Shown in pieces: positions 12,375-23,707 of a stretch of 64,000 nt of DNA. This DNA is from Balaenoptera acutorostrata. Lineage: Eukaryota > Chordata > Mammalia > Artiodactyla > Balaenopteridae. A model generated the notes under the pieces. That model ran no database searches, had not been told where the DNA came from, and was given only the letters and a program-made list of their open reading frames with translations. Each line of letters opens with the position of its first letter. The stretch's first letter is position 1. Made by a program: the position numbers and the translations under genes. The stretch covers positions 90,911,600 through 90,975,599 of the forward strand of contig NC_080066.1 of NCBI RefSeq assembly GCF_949987535.1, in the 5' to 3' direction.

Positions 12375-12606
12375 AAAAATGGTACAGATGAGCCAGTTTG
12401 CAGGGCAGAAGTTGAGACACAGATGTAGAGAATGGACATATGGATACCAAGGGGGGAAAACTGCGGTGAGGTGGGGATGGTGGTGTGCTGAATTGGGCGA
12501 TTGGGATTGACATGTATACACTGATGTGTATAAAACTGATGCCTAATAAGAACCTGCAGTATAAAAAAACAAAAAAAAACAAACAAAAAACAAACAAACA
12601 AAAAAA

Positions 12607-12621
12607 AAAGATGTAAAGATA
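12607..12621 (+). repeat. Target-site duplication, right copy
   Basis: Exact repeat of the 15-mer at 7447-7461, directly after the A-rich tail of the young LINE-1. Confidence 0.93.
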
Positions 12622-14782
12622 GATTTTTCCCCACAATAGTCTATGTCATTAGAAACCTAATATCTGAGTTCTCTATGGGTTTCATAATCAATTTTAATTT
12701 GTCACTTAGACAAAACAGACTGAGTTTGCGTGTCTTTTAGGGAAATTCCTGTTTCCCTATAACCTTACCGTCAATGAGTCTCATTTTTAACTTTTAACTG
12801 CTAAATCCCAAATAAATGAGAAATGATAAACTATTTGTTAACAATAGCCCTTATAAAAAGAGTTAGGGGAGAGATAAGATTGAAACCTTGGAAAAGTCTT
12901 CTAATTTTGCATAATAAAAAGGTGACTTGAGTCTTTTTGGATGAAATAGAACTAAACCCTTATATATTCCAGAATTTTAGATCTTTTCAACATTCTTCTG
13001 TTATTGTTTCAATTATTACTTCATCCTGAGGGAGTGAGTATAAAAACTAGCTTTGACTGAAGTTGCTGTGCTGGGGGTGACTGGCTTTCCTCATCAAATT
13101 TTTTAACCTTTAAGGTGGCATCCACAGTTTGCCTACTTCTTATACCCACCCATATCAGGAAAAAGCATTGCTTGTTTAGACTTAAAAGATTGAGCTCCCC
13201 TTTCCCTAAGTAGCAACTGCTATTAATCCACAAGAGCGAGGTAGTGGCCACTCTTGACTTCAAACTCATTCCAGTGCTTACATACTACCAATAACTTAAA
13301 GAAATGCATCAGATGGAATGGTATTCTTCTTTACCTTCTAGTGCTATTACAGGATTTTCCTTATTTTCATCTCTAGTAACTTAAGTGAGGTTTTTGTGAG
13401 GGGTGAGGAAGAGTTTCACCCCTGAGCTCATCTTCCCCAAGAGCCTTGGAAGGCTAGTTTGGGATGAATGTACAAGTCAGGTTCATTTTGACATGTTCCT
13501 TTTCTTCTGTTTTGTACGTGCCCGCTGGGACCTTTTAAAGAGGTTTGAGCAAATTCAGCCATTCATCCATATAAAAGTACAAAAACTCAGTTCTCCTCTT
13601 TACCACCCACAATGGTACAGTTAGGGAAGAAGAGAATGAACTTAACCCCATCTAGACTCATGGCCCCCACTCTGCGGGCATGCTTTCAAACATTACTGTA
13701 CTGCCCTCACTCTGCAAGCACACAGCCTACTGGTGCAATCAATTTCTGGGAGCATGATTGACCTATTTTTCTCTGCCATTCAGACTTCCTCCAAACAGGC
13801 ATACCTCTCACCCTTGGCATACAAATTCTCTAAAAAAAAGAATCCAGATATTTACAAATGGTTAGGTTAAAAGTAAAATGGGGATCGTTCTTCCATAAGA
13901 ATTATTAAACAGGGGAGGTGGTGAAACATGGATGTTACTGCTGTGATACCAGAGGCATAGTGAGCACTAACGTCCCGCTGGGATCTTTCAGGCTTTAGAC
14001 TAGTGTCTTCTATGTCACACTGCATTCCAAGGTTCAGATTCAGCTTGTGCCTCCCTTTTTTTCTTTTTATCCCTCGCCATGTCCTACTCCATAGGCTAAA
14101 ACGTTTTAGTTTTTAAAGAGACGGTAATAAGCAAAAGGGAGACATCATGGTGTTCACTGTGTTTGTTTCTTTCCCTGCTTTCTGAAAAACTCGATCTGCG
14201 GTAGACCGCCTCTGAGATGGAGATTAGCAGGCAGAAGCGTTTTTAGAGGGTGCTCTTGGGATCCTCAACTGTGAAATGGAAGGCAAGCAAGTAGAACTGA
14301 GCAGAGGGACAAGTCAAGCTGCAGTCCCGTCTGGGTGGAATACCTGTAGGGAGCTCTAAAGGTAAGATCATCCTTCATGGCTGCCCATATTTGGGACAAG
14401 GGGCCAGGCCTTTTTACTCCTGGGACAATCATTTATTAGGTGCCGTCCATCCAGGAAAGACGTATGACTTTGGACAAGGTTGTTCTCTGCCACTGAGAAG
14501 CCCCTGAAAGTGGCTGGCAGCTGAGGGCTGCATGCCTGCAGTGCTCTCAGCAGCTTGCCGACTCAGCCCTTCATTCCTGAACAAGGATCTGAGCAACATA
14601 TCACAGCAGCCATCCCATTGCCTGATGTGTACCTGTAGAAAAAGTTTATTTTCAAGTTTCCAAAGTTTTGAGCTTGTAGTCTGAGACAAGTACATAATGT
14701 CCATATAAAAGCTGGAATATTTGTGAATACTGTTGACCAAAAGGAAATTCTCTCTTAATCCTGATTGGGCCTGTAATTCTTT
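12622..14782. other. Unassigned sequence, no gene seen
   Basis: About 2.2 kb with no recognisable repeat family, splice-like coding block or RNA gene. Open frames here (for example 13403-13624 + and part of 14429-14872 -) have no family motifs. This is the most single-copy-looking part of the window. Confidence 0.5.
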
Positions 14783-15089
14783 TATAGTCATATATGCTCT
14801 TTTTTTTTTTGGCTGTGTTGGGTCTTCGTTGCTGCGCGAGGGCTCTCTCCAGTTGCGGCAAGCGGGGGCCACTCTTCATCGCGGTGCACAGGCCTCTCAC
14901 TATCGCGGCCTCTCGTTGCGGAGCACAGGCTCCAGACGCGCAGGCTCAGTAGTTGTGGCTCACGGGCCCAGTTGCTCCGCGCTATGTGGGATCCTCCCAG
15001 ACCAGGGCTCGAACCCGTGTCCCCTGCATTAGCAGGCAGATTCTCAACCACTGCGCCACCAGGGAAGCCCTATAGTCATATATACTCTT
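14783..15089 (-). mobile_element. CHR-type tRNA-derived SINE with target-site duplication
   Basis: Antisense SINE. The poly-T side (14801-14811) is followed by the tail region (ggctgtgttgggtcttcg), and the tRNA-like head ends at gccaccagggaagccc (15070). On the minus strand the head has an A-box-like tggcgcagtgg and a B box, ggttcgagccc, for RNA polymerase III. The flanking duplication is tatagtcatatatgctctt (14783-14801) versus tatagtcatatatactctt (15071-15089), one mismatch. The family is characteristic of cetaceans, hippos and ruminants; this sequence form fits cetaceans best. Open frames on both strands here are SINE by-products. Confidence 0.93.
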
Positions 15090-16435
15090 AAGCAAAGAAT
15101 ATTCATTATTATCCATACCTGTCTATTCAAAAGGGAAAATAATTAAGGGAAGCTTTAAAATAGTCATCTTCTAAGGACCTCACCAGTCTTTAGGCATGGC
15201 CTCCTTAAGTCTACACATAATTGGAGGAGAGCTAGTAAAGAGAGACACTGCTTCCCAATGAATTGTCGTGGTAATGCAGTTGGATGTTGCCTTTCTAACT
15301 AGTGTGGAGTAGTGGGGATGAAAGGTCAATATGGAAATGCCTAGCTATTCGCAGTATTGCAGTGTAGAATGAGTAGTAGAGGCTACTTTTATTTAGTTTT
15401 AGAATAAAGAGAAATCACTACAGACCATTTGAGGAAAGGCTTCAGAGGTGAGACTCTTGACAAGCCTGTGGGAGATGGACAGAATCCATTGGGAGACAGG
15501 TAAGGTAATACTATGAGCAAAGGCAAAGCTCAAAATGCTTAGAGGATACTGGAAAATAAATATATCTGCCTGGCTGTAACTACTTGTGGAGTAGAAACAG
15601 GAAGAGGCTGGGACCAGATAATCAACTCCTCTATCCCCAGGACAAAATGATACCAAAAGTTTAAAGAGGAGACTCACTTGGTAAAAGCAGTTTCTTATGA
15701 AGGCAAATCCAATATACTGTGGGAATGAAACAAACAGACTAATGAGAAGTTATATAATGTCCAGCTATGAGACAATGGCCACATTAGCATCAATGAGAAA
15801 AAAAGGGGAAGATATAATGACCTATGAAGAAATATCAATCTTCTTTATCCCTGTGTAATCCCTTAGGATCTGAACTAAGAGAATCTATGAATTATATTCT
15901 TTAGTGTGACATAGACTATGGTACTAGCACAGTCCACACGATTAATCTTTTCAAATGTTATTAGCTTATTTGAGTTTCTTGGCATATTTCTACAGAGCTA
16001 TAGCTTGATATACATGATTTTCTACCATAGACTATTAGGCAGAAGTTTTCATTTGTTCCCCATCACCCCCTTGACAAAGGATTGGCAGAAAAGAAAGATC
16101 TGGGTGTCTACTTCTTGCATTTCTATAATTCCTTATAATATGGAAAAATATTTTCTGAAAGTAAAAGGGTCAGTTATGTTACACCTAATACAGATGTATT
16201 AAACATTATCAATATATATGGATTTCATGAAGCACTGTATAGTTTAGTCCATACATAATCATAGTAATGAAATTTCAAAGACTATTTCCTCAAGAAACTT
16301 CTTGAAGACTAAACAGAGTCTTATGCCACCTCAGAACAAATAATTGATCTTTGGGAACCCAAAATTGAATGTGCTAGAATACTGGTCCCCTACCATTTCC
16401 AGTCAGTTTGAATGCAACTTTAAAAACCAAACCAG
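15090..16435. other. Unassigned sequence, no gene seen
   Basis: About 1.35 kb between the SINE and the next LINE-1, AT-rich. An open frame at 15918-16202 (+) has no recognised motif. No repeat or gene can be supported. Confidence 0.5.
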
Positions 16436-16439
16436 GAAA

Positions 16440-17830
16440 GGAGAGATAAGATGGTGGAGTAGGAGGACACAAAACTCAGCTCCCCCCCATGAACACATCA
16501 AAAATACATCTACACGTAAAACAATTCTCACTGAAAACTAACTGGAGACTGGCAGAAAGACTCTTGTACAACCAAGGCTGTAAGAAAGATACACATAGGA
16601 TTGAGTAGGAAAGGAAGAGACAGACGTGATCAAGTCAGGACCTGTGCCCCTGGGAGAGGACTCAGAAGAGGAGGGGGATTACAAGGTCTGGGAGATCCTC
16701 CCTGGGGAGTGAGCAATGCAAGCCACACATTGGGTGCCCCAGCTCTGGGGTTCAACACTTAGAAGACAAGTCCCCTTGGCTGGTTGGAGGGCTCATGGGA
16801 CTAAAAGGAGACCTGTGGGAAGCCTGGACTCCACCCATGAGGAGCATGCACACACTTGCTTACTCCAGAAGCCAGGCAGAGAGGGAAGAATGAAACTGTA
16901 TGGGATGTTGGCTGGTTTCTCGTGACCACCCCAGCCTGGGACAAGTGCCTGCTCTAGCCCAGCTTCACAATGCAGCTCCGTGCTGGGGCGAGGGCTGCTA
17001 TGGCCAAGGGGAGAGCTCAGTTGTGAAGGACTGTACTGGCCCAGACCCGGAACAGCATCTGAACAGGACATGAGCAGTCGTTACTGGCACAAAGTGGTCC
17101 CAGGCTTTGAATGCAGCTGTGGCTGCCACAGTGCATGCCCAGACCCATCCTAGCACCCACACCCAGCCCCACCTCCTCTACAGCACAGCTCCACACTAGT
17201 GCAAGGGCTGTAATGGCTGAAGGGAAAGCTCAGTTGTGAGGGACAAAGGTGGCTCAGACCAGAGTGGTATCTAAGTGGAGAGGGGGCAACCATTACTGGT
17301 ACTTATGGAGGCAGTGCATCAGAAGCCATCTGGAACCCTTGACTGTCACAGCCCACACCCAGACCCATGCCAAACACCCACATCAGCCCCTCTTGCTCCA
17401 GCACTGCTCCCCTCTGGGACAGGGGAAACAGAGCTGGGAGGGGGCAGTACACACACTTAAAGGGAACACAGCCAGCTCAGACTCAACCCTCTGGGCTTCT
17501 ACTCCAGCAACTTGGACCCCAACCACACCCCCAATAGGGAGGTTCTGGCAGATGATCAGTGGAGAAGCCCCAGCTCACGCCAGGCACTGGTCCTATCGCC
17601 TCCATCTCCATCCCCACCTCCTTACAAGATGATAGCTGCCAGCACATCCTGGGGAAAGACATGATTCGTGTTCACATCAGATCCAGCTCTCCCACGATAG
17701 CTGCTGGGCACACGCAGACTGTATAGAGACACTCCCACACAAGGACACCCCTTCAAGACCGGGATAGGTAACTGTTTCACCTAACGTCACAGAGACAGAG
17801 AAAGTTAAGCAAAATAAGAAGACAGAGGAA
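16440..17830 (+). promoter_or_regulatory. LINE-1 5' UTR relic (internal promoter region)
   Basis: GC-richer 5' UTR of copy C, from the gataagatggtggagtagg start to just before the ORF1 relic. In LINE-1 families this segment carries the internal RNA polymerase II promoter. The sequence is decayed, and open frames within it (such as 17249-17632 +) have no known protein match. Present activity is unlikely. Confidence 0.6.
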
Positions 17831-17840
17831 GTTATTTCAA

Positions 17841-18678
17841 ATGAAAGGACAAGAGAAAACTCCTGAAAAAACAACTAATACAACAGAAATAAATAATTTA
17901 CCAGATAGAGTTCAAAGCATTAGTAATAAGAATGCTAATTGAATTAGGGAAAAAAATAGATGAACACAGTGAGAATTTTGACAAGAAACTAGAAAATATA
18001 GAAAAGAACCTGCAAGAACTGAAGAATACAATAACTGAAATGAAAAGCTCTAGAAGGAATGAACAGCCATCTAGGTGATAGAGAAGAATGCATAAGTAAC
18101 CTGGAAAATTGAATAATGAAAATTATCCAATCATAACAGCAAAAAGAAAAACAAATTTTTAAAAATGAAAACTGTTTAAAGGACCTCTGGAATATCAGGT
18201 ATACTAATACATTATAGGGGTCCCAGACAGAGAAGAGAAAGCAGTTGAAAATGTATTTGAAGAAATTATGGCTGGAAACTTCCCATACCTGAAGAAGGAA
18301 ACAGATATCCAGGTTCAGGAAACACAGAAGGTCCCAAACAATATGAAACCAAACAGACCCATACAAAGATATAATTAAAATGGCAAAAGTTAAAGATCAG
18401 TATATAATCTTAAAGGGAGCAAGAGAAAAACAGTGATATACAAGGGAACCCTCATAAGGCTATCAGCTGATTTTTCTGCAGAGACTTTGCAAGCTAGAAA
18501 AGAGTAGCATGATATATTCAAAGTGCTAAAAGGAAAAAACTGCCAACCTTGGATACTCTACCCAGCAAGATTATCATTTAGAATAGGAGAGATAAAGAAC
18601 TTCTCACACAAGCAAAAACTAAAAGAGTTCATCGATACTAAACCTACGCTAAAAGAAATGTTAAAGGCTCTTGTCTAA
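17841..18678 (+). pseudogene. LINE-1 ORF1 relic (copy C)
   Basis: Aligns along its length with the intact ORF1 at 7592-8497: shared atgaaaggacaagagaaaac start region, the aggggtcccaga (GVPE) segment of the RRM, gctgatttttctgcagagac in the C-terminal domain, and the terminal ttaaaggctcttgtctaa. Multiple frameshifts and stops abolish coding. Confidence 0.85.
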
Positions 18679-19173
18679 GTGGAAAAGAAAAGGCTATAAC
18701 AAGAAGGAAATATCTATAGGAAAGGAAAAATCCCACTAGTAAAGGCAAATACATAGTAAAGGCTGAGGATCAACCACTTAAATAAGCTAGTAAGATGATT
18801 AAAAGACAAAAAACTGTAAAATAAACTTTAACTAAACTGGTAAAGGGATAAACTTGAAGATACAAAACATGACATCAAAAATACAAAATATGGGGGAAGG
18901 GAGTAAAAACTGTAAATCTTTTAGAATGTATTTTAACTTAATGACTAGAAATTTATAACAAGGAGATACAGACATGGGTCAACATATATAAACCCCATGG
19001 TAACCACAAATCAAACAACTCCAATAGATACACAAAAACTAGAGAGAAAGGAACCCAAGCATATCACTAAAGAAAATCATCAAACCACAAGGGAAGAAAC
19101 TAAAAGAAGAAGACAAGGAAAGAGAAGAACTACAAAAACAAAAGAAAACAAAGCAACAGAAATAACAAAAGGG

Positions 19174-21825
19174 CAGTAAGTACATTCCTATCAATAATCA
19201 CTTTAAATGTCAGTGGACTAAATGCTCCAATCAAAAGGCATAGGATAGTTGACTGAAATAAAAAACAAGACCTATCTATGTGTTGCTTACAAGAGACTCA
19301 CTTCAGAGCTAAAGACACTCAGACTGAAAGTGAAGGGATGGACAAAGACATTTCATGCAAACAGAAATGACCAGAAATGGGGTCAGACAAAATAGACTCT
19401 AAAAGAAAGTCTATAACAATAGAAAAAAGAAGCATATTATATAATAATAAATAAAAATAATATAATAAATACAAGAAGAGGATATAACATTCACTAACAT
19501 ATATGGACCTAATACAGGAGCACCTAAGTATACAAAGCAAATATTAACAGACATAGAGGGAGAAATGAACAATAATACAATAATAGTTGAGGACTTTAAC
19601 ACATCACTTATACCAATGGACAGATCATCTAGCAGAAAATCAATAAGAAAACAGTGGTCTTAAATGACACATTAGACCAGTTGGACTTAATATATATCTA
19701 TAGGACTTCCATCCTAAAACAGCAGAATACACATTCTTTTCAAGTGCACATGGAACATTTTCCAGAATAGATCACGTTAGGCCACAAAAAAAATCTCAGC
19801 AAATTAAGCAGATATAAACTATGTCAAGCATTTTTCCAACCACAATGTTATGACACTAGAAATCAATTACAGGAGGAAAAATGGAAAAAAAAACCCCACA
19901 AATACGTGGAGATTAAACAACATGCTACTAAGAAACCAATGGGTCAGTGAGGAAATCAAAGAGGCAACCAGAAAATACCTTGACTCAAATGAAAATGGAA
20001 ACACAGCTTTTCAAAATCCATGGGATATGGCAAAAGCAGTTCTAAGAAGGAAGTTTATAGAGATACAGGCCCACCTCAATAACAAGAAAAATCTAAAACA
20101 ACCTAACCTACCACCTAAAGGAATTAGAAAAAGAGGAACAAACAAAGCACAAAGTCAGCAGAAGGAAAGAAATAGTAAAGATCAGGGAGAAAATAAATAA
20201 AATAGAGATGCCTTCCCCCAAAATAGAAAACATCAATAAAACCAAGAGCTGTTTTTTGAAAAGATAAACAAAATTGACAAATATTTAGCCAGGCTTATTA
20301 AGAAAAAAGAGAGAAGAACAAATAAACAAAGTGAGAAATAAAAGAAAAATAACAACTGATAGCACAGGGATACAAAAAATCATGAGAATACTATGAATAG
20401 TTATATGCCAACAAATTGGAAAACCTAGAAGAAATGGACAAATTTCTAGAAACATAAAAGCTTACAAGATTGAATCAGGAAGAAATAGACAATTCAGACA
20501 GACCAATGATTAGTAGTAAATTGAATTTGTAATTTAAAAACTCCAAGCAAACATAAGTCCAGGACCAGATGCACAATTATATATTAGCACATATAAAGAA
20601 GTACTAATACCTATCCTCCTCAAACAATTCAAAAAATGTGAAGAGGAAGAAACATTCCAATATTCATTCTATGAGGGCACAAAACCCGGCAAAGACACTA
20701 TAAAAAAAAAGAAAACTGCAGGCCAACATCTGTGTTGAATATAGATGCAAAAATCCTCAACAAAAATATTACCAAACCAAACTTGACAATACATAAAAAG
20801 GATCGCACACCATGATCAAGTTGGATTTATTCTAGGGATGCAAGGATGGTTCAATATTCAGAAATAAGTCAATGTGATATACATTATCAAAAAAGATAAA
20901 AATCACATGGTCATCTCAATACACACAGAAAAAGCATTTGACAATATTCAACGTCCATTCACGTTAAAAATTCTCAAACTTGTATAGAGGGAACATATCT
21001 CAACATAATAAAGTTCATTTATGACAAACCCACAGCTAACATCATACCCACAGCTAACATCATACTCAAAGGTGAAAAGCTGAAAGCCTTCCCTCTAAAT
21101 TCAGGGACAAGACAAGGATGCCCACTCTTGCCACTTCTCTTTAACATAGATATACCACGTTCTTGGAATGGCAGAATTAATATTGTTAAAATATCCATAG
21201 TACCCAAAGCAATCTGTAGATATAATGCAATCCTATCAAAATACCCATGACATTTTTCAGAGAACTAGAACAACTAATTCTAAAACTTGTATGGAACTAC
21301 AAAAGACACCAACAGCCCACAATCTTGAGCAAAAAGAACAAAGCTGGAGGTATCACAGTCCCTGACTTCAGACTATACTACAATGCTATAGTAATAAAAA
21401 CAGTACAGTACTGACACAAAAACAGACACATAGATCAATGGAACAGAATAGAAAACCCAAAAATAAACCCATGTAATTATGGACAACTAATCTATGACAA
21501 AGGAGTCAAGTATATACAATGGAGAAAAGACATGCTCTTCATTAAGTGGTACTGTGAAAACTGGATGGCTACACATAAAAGAATGAAATTAGACCGTTTC
21601 TCACACCATATATAAAAATAAACTCAAAATGGATTAAATATATGAATGTAAGACCTGAAACCATAAAATTCCTACAAGAGAACATAAGCAGAACACAGTT
21701 TGACATAAATCATAACAGTATCTTTTGGACATGTCTCCTAAGGAAACAAAAGCAAAAATAAAAAATGGACCTTAATTAAATTTAAAAGCTTTTACATAGC
21801 AAAGGAAACCATCGATAAAAAGAAA
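19174..21825 (+). pseudogene. LINE-1 ORF2 relic (copy C), RT core deleted
   Basis: Endonuclease region recognisable from tttaaatgtcagtggactaa onward; a 116-codon open piece survives at 19850-20200. Around 21148 the sequence passes from cttctctttaacataga (LFNI in RT) directly to tataccacgttcttgg, skipping about 390 bp that in the young copy (about 10563-10952) includes FADD. There is also an 18-bp tandem duplication of cccacagctaacatcata near 21028-21063. It is not functional. Confidence 0.85.
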
Positions 21826-22729
21826 AGATGGGGTTCAAGGTGGCGGAGTAGAAGGATGTGCTCTCACTCCCTCTTGCGACAGCACTGGAATCACAACTAA
21901 CTGCTGAACAATCATCAACAGGAAGACACTGGAACTCAACGAAAAAGATACCCCACATCCAAAGACAACAGAGAAGCCAAAACGAGATGGTAGGAGGGGC
22001 ACAATCACAGTAAAATCAAATCCCATAACTGCTGGGTGGGTGACTCACAAACTGGAGAACACTTATACCACAGAAGTCCACCCATTGGAGTGAAGGTTCT
22101 GAGCCCCACATCAGGCTTCACAGCCTGGGGGTCCGGCAATGGGAGGAGGAATTCCTAGAGAATCAGACTTTGAAGGCTAGTGGGATTTGATTGCAGGACT
22201 TTGACAGGATGGGGGAAAAAGAGACTCCACTCTTGGAGGGCACACACAAAGTAGTGTGTGCGTCGGGACCCAGGGAAAGGAGCAGTGACCCCATAGGAGA
22301 CTGAACCAGACCTACCTGCTAGTGTTGGAGGGTCTTCTGCAGAGGCAAGTGGTGGCTGTGTCTCACTGTGAGGACAAGGACACTGGCAGCAGAAGTTCTG
22401 GGAAGTACTCCTTGGCGTGAGCCCTCCCAGAGTCTGCCATTAGGCCCACAAAAGAGCCCAGGTAGGCTCCAGTATTGGGTCACCTCAGGCCAAACAACCA
22501 ACAGGGAGGGACCCCAGCCCCACCCATCAGCAGACAAGAGGTTAAAGTTTTACACAGCTCTGCCCGCCAGATAACACCCAGCTCTACCCACCACAAGTCC
22601 CTCCCATCAGGAAACTTGCACAAGCCTCACAGACAGCCTCATCCACCAGAGGGCAGACAGCAGAAGCAAGTAGAATTACAGTCCTCCAGCCTGTAGAACA
22701 AAAACCACATTCACAGAAAGACAGAAAAG

Positions 22730-23649
22730 ATGAAAAGGCAGAGGGCTATGTACCAGATGAAGGAACAAGATAAAACCCCAGAAAAACAACTAAATGAAGT
22801 GGAGATAGGAAACCTTCCGGAAAAATAATTCAGAATAATGATAGTGAAGATGATCCAGGACCTCAGAAAAAGAATGGAGGCAAAGATTGAGAAGATGCAA
22901 GAAATGTTTAACAAAGACCTACAAGAATTAAAGAACAAACACCTAGAAGAATTAAAGAACAAACAGAGATGAACAATACAGTAACTGAAATGAAAAATAT
23001 ACTAGAAGAATCAACAGCAGAATAACTGAGGCAGAAGAGCGGATAAGTGACCTGGAAGACAGAATGGTGGAATTCACTGCCGTGAAACGGAATAAAGAAA
23101 AAAGAATGAAAAGAAATGAAGACAGCCTAAGAGACCTCTGGGACAACATTAAAGGCAACAACATTCACACTATAGGGGTCCCAGAAGGAGAAGAGAGAAA
23201 GAAGGTACCCAAGAAAATATTTGAAGAGATTATTTTTGAAAACTTCCCTAACATGGGAAAGGAAATAGCCACCCAAGAAGCACAGAGAGTCCCATATAGG
23301 ATAAACCCAAAGGAGAAACATGCTGAGACACATAGTAATCAAACTGGCAAAAATTAAAGACAAAGAAAAATTATTGAAAGCAGCAAGGGAAAAATGACAA
23401 ATAATATACAAGGGAACTCCCATAAGGTTAACAGCTGATTTCTCAGCAGAAACTCTACAAGCCAGAAGGGAGTGGCATGCTATACTTAAAGTGATGAAAG
23501 GGAAGAACCTACAACCAAGATTACTCTACCCAGCAAAGATCTCATTCAGATTCGATGGAGAAATCAAAAGCTTTACAGACAAGCAAAAGCTAAGAGAATT
23601 AAGCACCACCAAACCAGCTCTATAACAAATGCTAAAGGAACTTCTCTAA
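22730..23649 (+). pseudogene. LINE-1 ORF1 relic (copy D)
   Basis: Nearly collinear with the intact ORF1: same start context (agatgaaaaggcagagggct) and same end (aaggaacttctctaa). Broken by an early in-frame TAA near 22826 (ccggaaaaataattc) and by later indels. A partial tandem duplication (agaattaaagaacaaac repeated, about 22923-22965) extends the coiled coil. The RRM piece stays open at 23064-23357. Confidence 0.88.
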
Positions 23650-23707
23650 GTGGGAAACACAACAGAAGAAAAGGACCTACAAAAACAAAACCAAAACAAT
23701 TAAGAAA

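Larger units (their letters stand above)
7462..12606 (+). mobile_element. Young LINE-1, nearly intact, 5'UTR-truncated
   Basis: About 5.1 kb flanked by a perfect 15-bp target-site duplication. It keeps only about 130 bp of 5' UTR. Comparison with the copy starting near 21826 suggests roughly 770 bp of 5' UTR, including any promoter, is missing. ORF1 is open. ORF2 is open for 1,068 codons and carries two nonsense codons near its end. The 3' UTR is short and ends at aagaacctgcagtat, followed by a compound A-rich tail (AAAC/AAAAC units, about 12563-12606). The perfect duplication and near-intact frames mark it as one of the youngest LINE-1s in the window. Confidence 0.95.
16436..21825 (+). mobile_element. 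Old near-full-length LINE-1 (copy C), 3' end lost
   Basis: Begins with the LINE-1 5' UTR signature gataagatggtggagtagga, followed by a GC-richer 5' UTR of about 1.4 kb, an ORF1 relic (17841-18678), a long inter-ORF region of about 500 bp and an ORF2 relic (from about 19174). It is interrupted at about 21825 by the 5' end of a second LINE-1, inside ORF2 near the motif agcaaaggaaaccatc. Its remaining ORF2 C-terminus and 3' UTR are not found after the second element, so they were lost. An internal deletion near 21148 removed the RT core. Confidence 0.9.

Noticed and set aside
7447..12621. A fully active LINE-1
   Set aside because: ORF2 has two in-frame stops before the zinc knuckle and most of the 5' UTR promoter is missing.
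14429..15051. Open frames of 80-147 codons around the SINE
   Set aside because: They run through the GC-rich SINE, whose sequence gives similar frames at every copy; they carry no protein-family motif.
17249..17632. 127-codon frame upstream of LINE-1 ORF1
   Set aside because: It lies in the GC-rich LINE-1 5' UTR of an old copy and has no counterpart in copy D.
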